From the NCBI GenBank assembly GCA_013152085.1, contig JAADHC010000053.1, forward strand, positions 1-32,866: a stretch of DNA of 32,866 nucleotides. The letters are read 5' to 3'. Source of the stretch: Chlorobiota bacterium. Lineage in GTDB: Bacteria; Bacteroidota; Bacteroidia; Bacteroidales; VadinHA17. The notes under the pieces are model-generated. The model was not told the origin of the DNA and ran no database searches. It saw only the letters and a list, made by a program, of their open reading frames with translations. Positions 1 through 5,148 of this stretch are shown piece by piece. Every line of letters starts with the position of its first letter. Position 1 is the stretch's first letter. Both the position numbers and the translations under genes were made by a program.

Positions 1-19
1 TAAAACATTGCCCTTATTA

Positions 20-52
20 CAAAAAACCCGTACATCCGTCCGGGGTTTTTTG
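20..52 (-). terminator. Rho-independent terminator of the tRNA-Asn unit
   Basis: A-rich and T-rich arms flank a 9-bp stem (six A-T pairs plus CCC/GGG) around a loop of about 12 nt. Read on the minus strand it directly follows the tRNA 3' end and finishes in a run of T, as expected for an intrinsic terminator. The A/T symmetry means it could also work for transcription arriving from the left on the plus strand. Confidence 0.7.
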
Positions 53-126
53 CTCCTCAGGCTGGATTCGAACCAGCGACCCTCTGATTAACAGTCAGAT
101 GCTCTAACCAACTGAGCTACTGAGGA
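53..126 (-). tRNA. tRNA-Asn (anticodon GTT)
   Basis: A full cloverleaf reads on the minus strand. The 7-bp acceptor stem is TCCTCAG with CTGAGGA. The D arm has GCTC/GAGC stems. The anticodon stem is TCTGA/TCAGA around the loop CTGTTAA, giving anticodon GTT. The T arm contains GGTTCGAATCC. The discriminator base is G. The CCA tail is not encoded; the bases after the discriminator are CAA. It is the second tRNA-like element in its transcript, 31 nt after a damaged copy of itself, and it is followed by an intrinsic terminator. Confidence 0.97.
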
Positions 127-157
127 GTATCATTCTTTTACCAGTCTTTCCCTCACA

Positions 158-210
158 CCCTCTGATTAATCCCGACAGGTCGGGACTCTAACCAACTGAA
201 CTACTGAGGA
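158..210 (-). pseudogene. Degenerate tRNA-Asn copy with a palindrome in place of the anticodon arm
   Basis: Minus-strand bases 210 to 186 match the intact tRNA-Asn from the acceptor 5' strand through the D arm (TCCTCAGTAGxTCAGTTGGTTAGAG). Bases 168 to 158 match the 3' strand of the anticodon arm (TAATCAGAGGG). Between these, 11 nt that include the anticodon loop are replaced by the perfect 16-nt inverted repeat TCCCGACCTGTCGGGA (185 to 170), which folds as a 6-bp stem with a CCTG loop. The T arm and acceptor 3' strand are not recognisable. It cannot be a working tRNA. It lies between the promoter at 222-252 and the intact tRNA-Asn, so it should be part of the same precursor transcript. Confidence 0.8.
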
Positions 211-221
211 ATTTTGCGGGG

Positions 222-252
222 CAAAAATACGGGCTTTTCTTAAATAATCCAA
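222..252 (-). promoter_or_regulatory. Bacteroidota-type promoter of the tRNA-Asn unit
   Basis: The minus strand reads TTG (252-250), a 20-nt spacer, then TATTTTTG (229-222), a full match to the TTG-N19/21-TAnnTTTG pattern. The predicted start near 215 lies just before the damaged tRNA copy at 210. The -33 element touches the -7 element of the divergent kinase gene (253-260), so the two promoters share space and may compete. Confidence 0.7.
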
Positions 253-260
253 TATATTTG
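253..260 (+). promoter_or_regulatory. Probable -7 element of the PfkB-family kinase gene
   Basis: TATATTTG matches the TAnnTTTG consensus exactly and lies 22 nt before the ATG at 283, giving a short leader. A convincing TTG -33 element at the usual distance is not visible, so this is a partial promoter call. It abuts the divergent tRNA-Asn promoter. Confidence 0.5.
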
Positions 261-282
261 GCAAAATATTAAATTCCGTTTT

Positions 283-1281
283 ATGTCCGAAATTCAGAAA
301 CCTGCTGCGCTGGGAATGGGAAATGCCCTGGTAGATATCCTGATGCCTGTCGAAAATGATCAAATCCTCTTTGAACTTGATCTGCCCAAAGGCAGCATGA
401 CTCTGGTGGATGAAGTCAAGGCAAAAACGATATTACAGCGCACCGCCGGGCTTGAAAAAAGCTATGCATCAGGAGGATCAGCAGCCAATACCATCCATGG
501 GATTGCCTCCATGGGCATGTCATCGGGGTACATCGGTTCAATTGGGAAAGACGATTTGGGAAAAACTTTCCGGAACAGTATGGAAAGCCGGGGAGTACAA
601 ATGTACCTGAATCATGCTCCGGTAAGCACCGGTTATGCCATCACATTTATTACTCCCGATGGTGAACGGACGTTTGGCACTTACCTGGGCGCGGCAACAC
701 ATCTTAAACCGGAATATCTTCCGACAGAAAATTTTCCCGCTTACTCTCTCCTTCATGTCGAAGGATACCTGATTATTGAATACGACCTGTTGCATAAAAC
801 ACTCGATATGGCTAAAAAATCCGGCCTCAAAGTTTCTTATGATCTGGCCAGTTATAATGTTGTTGAAGCAAACCGGGAACAAACACAAACCATACTGGAA
901 AACTATGTTGACATCATCTTTGCAAACGAAGAAGAAGCCACCGCTTTTACAGGAAAGCCTCCGGGAGAAGCTCTCGATGAACTAGCACGCCTGTGTGATA
1001 TTGCAGTGGTTAAGCTTGGCAAAGACGGGTCAATGGCTAACCATGAAAATGAAATCTTTTCTGTTCCCGCTGTTCCTGCTGATCCATTAGATACAACCGG
1101 TGCCGGCGACCTGTATGCATCAGGATTTATTTATGGTTTTCTTAAAGGATTCACCCCGGAACAATGTCTGAAAACGGGATCGCTCCTTGCCGGAAAAGTC
1201 ATTGAAGTTATGGGTTCGAAACTCGGGGAAGATAACTGGAAACAGATTCATGACGGGATCTCTCAGATCCTGGAAGATTAA
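283..1281 (+). CDS. PfkB-family carbohydrate/adenosine kinase
   Basis: A 332-residue cytoplasmic sugar or nucleoside kinase of the ribokinase fold. An N-terminal substrate-binding glycine motif is seen at residues 62-72 (ASGGSAANTIH). The second PfkB signature is DTTGAGD at 270-276, where D276 is the expected catalytic base and the preceding glycines form the anion hole. NEEEATAFTG at about 215-224 is the usual motif before the ATP site. Length and motif order fit adenosine-kinase-like proteins common in Bacteroidota, but substrate cannot be fixed from sequence alone (adenosine, ribose or another sugar). The ATG at 283 is preceded by a -7 element. The stop codon directly abuts the convergent gene at 1282. 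Confidence 0.9.
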   Translation: MSEIQKPAALGMGNALVDILMPVENDQILFELDLPKGSMTLVDEVKAKTILQRTAGLEKSYASGGSAANTIHGIASMGMSSGYIGSIGKDDLGKTFRNSMESRGVQMYLNHAPVSTGYAITFITPDGERTFGTYLGAATHLKPEYLPTENFPAYSLLHVEGYLIIEYDLLHKTLDMAKKSGLKVSYDLASYNVVEANREQTQTILENYVDIIFANEEEATAFTGKPPGEALDELARLCDIAVVKLGKDGSMANHENEIFSVPAVPADPLDTTGAGDLYASGFIYGFLKGFTPEQCLKTGSLLAGKVIEVMGSKLGEDNWKQIHDGISQILED

Positions 1282-1548
1282 TTAATCGGCCTGGTTTTCC
1301 CCGTTGAACAGGTTTGGATCGGGTTCTGCAAATAATGTGGGGTAATCATCATCCAGTCTTTTAAGAATTGCCGTCATGATCGCCTCGCGCATAAACTTGG
1401 ATTTGTTCTGTATCTTATATTTTTCACAATAAGCATTAAGCACATTCATTTCACGGTGGTTCAGCATGATCGTCCGCCGGTTTGTACGCCGTAAGGTATT
1501 TTCTTTTTTTTTGCGCCGTTTCAAAAGGGAAAAGATATTACTTACCAC
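1282..1548 (-). CDS. Small ribbon-helix-helix-like protein
   Basis: Up to 88 residues. After a very basic N-terminus (RRKKK, RRTNRR), the middle reads as a beta strand (RRTIML) followed by two helices (EMNVLNAYCEKYKI and NKSKFMREAIMTAIL). This resembles the ribbon-helix-helix fold of small DNA-binding proteins or MobC-type accessory proteins. The specific family is not recognised and the C-terminal acidic tail is unassigned. The first possible start is GTG at 1548, but a complete promoter (1551-1582) puts the transcript start near 1544, so translation more likely begins at an inner codon: TTG at 1524, or the ATG at about 1467 just after RRTI. It is convergent with the kinase gene with no spacing. 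Confidence 0.65.
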   Translation of the reverse strand: MVSNIFSLLKRRKKKENTLRRTNRRTIMLNHREMNVLNAYCEKYKIQNKSKFMREAIMTAILKRLDDDYPTLFAEPDPNLFNGENQAD

Positions 1549-1550
1549 CT

Positions 1551-1582
1551 CAAAGATAAAGGTTCCGTCTGCACTGCCCCAA
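1551..1582 (-). promoter_or_regulatory. Bacteroidota-type promoter of the RHH-like gene
   Basis: The minus strand reads TTG (1582-1580), a 21-nt spacer and TATCTTTG (1558-1551), a full consensus match. It ends only 2 nt before the annotated GTG start of the downstream gene, which argues that this GTG is not the real start. Confidence 0.6.
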
Positions 1583-1611
1583 TTTTTTTTTCAACATATC
1601 AACAGGGTACC

Positions 1612-1962
1612 CTATTCAAAGGCTTTGGGTACACCGCAAATAAGCACCAGAGGTTCTGTCGGATGTGTGTTTTTATAGTTATGTTGCTCGTTGGGAAGAA
1701 CCAGGGCAAAATCCCCTGCTTTCACCGGTAATTCTTCACCGTCCTCATTCACCAGGGCCCCCTGGCCGGAAACTATATAGTTCATATGTTCATAATTATG
1801 ATGGTGATAAGGCGTATGTCCACCGGGTTCTACGGTAAAAACACGGAAGGAATATACCGGTACACCATCTTTCCGTGAAAGGGGCATCTGTTTGGTAACC
1901 CCGACAGCGCCTTCCATATTTACAGTCATCTTTTCGGCTTGATCAAGTGAAATAATTTTCAT
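1612..1962 (-). CDS. Small single-domain cupin protein
   Basis: A 116-residue cytoplasmic cupin_2-type beta-barrel. Cupin motif 1 is at residues 47-68 (GGHTPYHHH through GQG) and supplies H53, H55 and H59 as likely metal ligands. Motif 2 is at 83-97 (GDFALVLPNEQHNYKN) with H94 as the fourth ligand. There is no additional domain or signal peptide. Such proteins range from metal-dependent isomerases and dioxygenases to sugar-binding regulators, so the reaction is unknown. The gene follows lacI with a 60-nt gap and has its own promoter-like site overlapping the end of that region. A role linked to sugar metabolism is only suggested by location. Confidence 0.85.
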   Translation of the reverse strand: MKIISLDQAEKMTVNMEGAVGVTKQMPLSRKDGVPVYSFRVFTVEPGGHTPYHHHNYEHMNYIVSGQGALVNEDGEELPVKAGDFALVLPNEQHNYKNTHPTEPLVLICGVPKAFE

Positions 1963-1989
1963 GAGCTTGAAATAAATTTAAGGTTTGAA

Positions 1990-2020
1990 TAAAATTATAT
2001 CCGTTCTATTTTGATAGCAA
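1990..2020 (-). promoter_or_regulatory. Probable promoter of the cupin gene
   Basis: The minus strand shows TTG (2020-2018), a 20-nt spacer and TAATTTTA (1997-1990). The -7 element matches seven of eight positions and the spacing is right. It lies 27 nt before the cupin ATG. Confidence 0.45.
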
Positions 2021-2022
2021 TT

Positions 2023-3042
2023 TTATGTTATCTTTTTTCGCAGGGATGACGCTTTAATGATCAGTTTTGTTTTAATCGTGCGGGTACGCGCAGGGATTGT
2101 TTTTCCCGGAACATTCAGTCGTTCAAGAAGCAATTCAACAGCAGTTTTCCCGAGGTTGTAACCAAACTGTTCCACGGAGGTCAGGGCAGGAGAAATCACA
2201 TCTGCAATCTGCCCGTTGGTGAAACCTACTACGGCAACATCCTCCGGGACTCGGTACCCGAGTTCCTGCAGGGTTTTAATGGTACCAATGGCTGTGAAGT
2301 CGTTTACCGCAAAAAAGGCATCCGGTTTTGGTGAGCGCTGCATCATTCCCCGGGTAATACGAACCGCATCTTCATAAAGGTCACAACGGACAATATCCTC
2401 ATCCCGTTTCGGCAAATTATGATCGGCAAGTGCCCGAAGGTATCCTTCCCGTCGGTTTTTCCCGATGGCAAGGTACTGAGCGGTTCCGTAATGAATAATA
2501 CGCCTGCACCCCATTTCGATCAAATGAGAAACCGCCTTGTATGCTCCGTTAAGATCATCCACAACCACCTTATCCACCCGGAGCGATTCTGCAACCCTGT
2601 CAAACATCACCATGGGAACCCGCTGTTCAACAATGTTTTCAAGATGCCGATAGGAAGTTGTTTCTTTAGACAGGGAAACAAGTATCCCGTCTACCCGGCT
2701 TGCCAGCAGGGCATCTATGTTTTTAACTTCATGGCTGAAGTTTTCATTCGACTGACAAATCATTACCCGGTATCCCGAAGCATAAGCCAAATCTTCAATT
2801 CCGCTGATTACCGTGGAAAAGAAATAATGTACAATTTCCGGAACCAGTACTCCTATAATATGGCTCTGTCGTTTTTTCAGACTTAATGCAATAGGATCCG
2901 GTTGGTAATTCAGTTCTTCAGCCAGTTCTTTTACAGCCCTTTTGGTTTCTGCCGCAATATCCGGGTGGTCTTTCAGTGCCCTCGAAACCGTTGAAGGGGA
3001 AATGCCCAGGACTCTGGCAATATCTTTTATCGTTACCGACAT
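2023..3042 (-). CDS. LacI-family transcriptional regulator
   Basis: A 339-residue regulator. The N-terminal LacI helix-turn-helix spans about residues 3-24 (TIKDIARVLGISPSTVSRAL), followed by the hinge helix region around 50-60 (DPIALSLKKR). Residues 61-335 form the periplasmic-binding-like sensor domain, beginning with IIGVLVPEI and including FDRVAESLRVDKVVVDD and AFFAVNDFTAIG. It is encoded divergently from two GH13 amylases, with a 236-bp shared region that contains a perfect LacI-type palindrome at 3138-3151. It is therefore the likely regulator of these starch genes, responding to a maltose-like sugar or derivative; the ligand is inferred from context only. Confidence 0.93.
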   Translation of the reverse strand: MSVTIKDIARVLGISPSTVSRALKDHPDIAAETKRAVKELAEELNYQPDPIALSLKKRQSHIIGVLVPEIVHYFFSTVISGIEDLAYASGYRVMICQSNENFSHEVKNIDALLASRVDGILVSLSKETTSYRHLENIVEQRVPMVMFDRVAESLRVDKVVVDDLNGAYKAVSHLIEMGCRRIIHYGTAQYLAIGKNRREGYLRALADHNLPKRDEDIVRCDLYEDAVRITRGMMQRSPKPDAFFAVNDFTAIGTIKTLQELGYRVPEDVAVVGFTNGQIADVISPALTSVEQFGYNLGKTAVELLLERLNVPGKTIPARTRTIKTKLIIKASSLRKKIT

Positions 3043-3055
3043 AAATTCCTTTTTA

Positions 3056-3073
3056 CGGGAAACCGATTTCCCG
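3056..3073. repeat. Inverted repeat in the lacI leader
   Basis: A 7-bp inverted repeat CGGGAAA/TTTCCCG around CCGA lies 14 nt before the lacI start, inside its predicted leader. It could be an RNA hairpin controlling translation or an autoregulatory operator. Its half-site differs from the 3138-3151 palindrome, so binding by the same LacI protein is uncertain. Confidence 0.5.
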
Positions 3074-3137
3074 GCGTATGAAATTAAGAAAAAAAAAGTA
3101 CCCTGAAAAAAGAAACCTGTTGATACCTGAACCCTAT

Positions 3138-3151
3138 CGCAAACGTTTGCG
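3138..3151. promoter_or_regulatory. LacI-family operator palindrome
   Basis: CGCAAACGTTTGCG is a perfect 14-bp palindrome with the central CG and AAACG/CGTTT half-sites typical of LacI-family operators. A weaker copy (GCAACGGTTTC) follows directly at 3152-3163. The site is 65 bp upstream of the amylase -7 element, so it does not overlap that promoter. It is about 40 bp upstream of the probable lacI -7 element (TACTTTTT, minus 3100-3093). This position fits activation or looping better than simple blocking of the amylase promoter. Confidence 0.75.
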
Positions 3152-3216
3152 GCAACGGTTTCTGTAAATTACTGATATTTAATTGCTTTTGAAAATTACG
3201 AACATTATTATTTTCG

Positions 3217-3224
3217 TACTTTTG
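3217..3224 (+). promoter_or_regulatory. -7 element of the amylase operon promoter
   Basis: TACTTTTG is a full match to TAnnTTTG, 54 nt before the ATG at 3279. The only nearby -33-like sequence (TTTTG at 3187-3191) is 25 nt away, longer than usual. This would fit a promoter that depends on an activator. Confidence 0.55.
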
Positions 3225-3278
3225 TTTCAGGTTGTTTAGGTATATGAGAGATTATCCTTTCTGAAAAAATCTACCGGT

Positions 3279-5129
3279 ATGAAAAAAAGACAACGCACAT
3301 TGGTATTTTTCTTTTTTCTGCTCACTGCATTTGCTGTTGCTGCACAACCGGAACGGGTGGAACCGCCTTTCTGGTGGGCCGGGATGAAAAATCCACATCT
3401 GCAACTTATGGTATATGGGAAACATATCTCTTTAACTCAGGTTGCTGTTTCCGAATATCCAGGAGTGGCCTTAAAGGCCGTATCAACCCTGACCAGTCCC
3501 GATTATTTATTCATTGACCTGGATATTTCGCCGGATGCCTTGCCCGGTACATTTAAGATAACGTTTACCTCCCGAAAAGGAACTTCATCAGAATATATTT
3601 ATAAGCTTGAGGAACGGGATTCCGGGTCTTCCCGACGGCAGGGTTTCAATGCTTCTGATGTGATCTACCTTGCCATGCCCGACCGGTTTGCCAACGGCGA
3701 TCCCGCCAATGATGAAGTTGACGGAATGTTTGAAGGATTGAACCGTACCGATCCCCTGGGAAGGCATGGCGGTGACCTGCAGGGAGTTATAAACCATCTC
3801 GATTATATCAGGGATATGGGGTTTACGGTACTCTGGCTCACTCCGGTTCTTGAAAACAATCAGCTTCAGGGTTCCTATCACGGTTATGCAACCACTGATT
3901 TTTTTAAGGTAGATCCCCGCCTCGGCACTAACGAACTTTATCGTGAACTGGGCAGACAGGCAAGGATAAAAGGCATTAAACTGATTATGGATATGATCTT
4001 TAATCACTGTGGTTCCAATCACTGGTGGATGAAAAATCCGCCCTCGGAGGACTGGATCAATCACTATCCCGGTTTTGTTCCGACCAATCATCGCCATACC
4101 GTAAATGAAGACCCGCATGTATCGCAATATGATCATGGGCAAATGACAGACGGCTGGTTTGTCCCTGCAATGCCTGATCTGAATCAGCGAAATCCGTTTC
4201 TGGCTACATACCTGATCCAAAACAGTATCTGGTGGATTGAATATGCTCATCTGGCCGGTATTCGCATGGATACATATCCTTATCCGGATAAATGGATGAT
4301 GGCCGAATGGAACCGCCGGGTTCTGGAAGAATATCCGCACTTCAACATCGTAGGTGAAGAGTGGAGCATGCAACCGGGGATCATTGCATACTGGCAACGG
4401 GGACAACACAACCGTGACGGATACCAGGGAAACCTGCCAAGCCTGATGGACTTCCCCCTGCAAAATGCGCTGGTCAGTGCCTTGACCGAACCCGAAAACT
4501 GGAACAGCGGCTGGATTAAACTCTATGATGCTCTGGCCATGGATTTCCTCTATCCCGATCCCGGGAATCTCGTGGTTTTTTCCGACAATCACGACATGCC
4601 CCGGTTTTACATGCAAGTGGGTATGAACCAGTCATTATTCAGAATGGGATTATCGTATATCCTTACTACACGTGGCATTCCCCAGATATTCTACGGAACA
4701 GAAATTCTTATGACACATACCGAAGGAAATGGCCATGGTGTAATACGTAAAGATTTTCCCGGCGGATGGGAAAACGATACTATCAATGCCTTTACGGGAC
4801 AGAATCTTGCAACAGATGCATCCTCCACACAGCAATTTGTCAAAAAGTTATTAAACTGGCGTAAAAAACAACCGGTAATCCATTCCGGTAAACTGATTCA
4901 TTTTGCACCTGTAAACGGTACCTATACATATTTCAGGGTAAATGAAAACAATCGGATCATGATTGTTATGAATAAAAACAGCGAATCCGTTTCTCTCCCG
5001 CTTGAACGTTATGCCGAAGTTTTAAAAGATGCTTCCTGGGGCCGTGATGTGATTTCCGGAAAAAGTTATTCCATGCATGATAGTCTGGTCGTCCCGGCAA
5101 CTACGGCACTGATCCTCGAAATTGAGTAA
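3279..5129 (+). CDS. SusA-like neopullulanase/cyclomaltodextrinase (GH13), exported
   Basis: A 616-residue alpha-glucan hydrolase. A signal peptide (residues 1-22, cleavage after AVAA) is followed by an N-terminal Ig-like cyclomaltodextrinase domain (about 25-115). The GH13 barrel (about 125-520) follows. Conserved regions are DMIFNH (238-243), GIRMD with nucleophile D331, VGEEW with acid/base E360 and SDNHD with D439. A small C-terminal beta domain ends the protein. There is no lipobox and no T9SS tail, so it is expected in the periplasm. Length and domain order match Bacteroides SusA. It would cut maltodextrins or pullulan taken up from outside. It heads a two-gene unit with the T9SS amylase 19 nt downstream and lies opposite lacI. 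Confidence 0.9.
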   Translation: MKKRQRTLVFFFFLLTAFAVAAQPERVEPPFWWAGMKNPHLQLMVYGKHISLTQVAVSEYPGVALKAVSTLTSPDYLFIDLDISPDALPGTFKITFTSRKGTSSEYIYKLEERDSGSSRRQGFNASDVIYLAMPDRFANGDPANDEVDGMFEGLNRTDPLGRHGGDLQGVINHLDYIRDMGFTVLWLTPVLENNQLQGSYHGYATTDFFKVDPRLGTNELYRELGRQARIKGIKLIMDMIFNHCGSNHWWMKNPPSEDWINHYPGFVPTNHRHTVNEDPHVSQYDHGQMTDGWFVPAMPDLNQRNPFLATYLIQNSIWWIEYAHLAGIRMDTYPYPDKWMMAEWNRRVLEEYPHFNIVGEEWSMQPGIIAYWQRGQHNRDGYQGNLPSLMDFPLQNALVSALTEPENWNSGWIKLYDALAMDFLYPDPGNLVVFSDNHDMPRFYMQVGMNQSLFRMGLSYILTTRGIPQIFYGTEILMTHTEGNGHGVIRKDFPGGWENDTINAFTGQNLATDASSTQQFVKKLLNWRKKQPVIHSGKLIHFAPVNGTYTYFRVNENNRIMIVMNKNSESVSLPLERYAEVLKDASWGRDVISGKSYSMHDSLVVPATTALILEIE

Positions 5130-5148
5130 TCAACGAAACAGATACTCC

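Noticed and set aside
3588-4616. Open frame of 342 codons on the minus strand opposite the SusA-like gene
   Set aside because: It is antisense to a well-supported GH13 gene with intact catalytic motifs and has no recognisable domain.
5122-5148. Nine-codon N-terminal extension of the T9SS amylase
   Set aside because: It overlaps the previous gene and would move the signal peptide away from the N-terminus.
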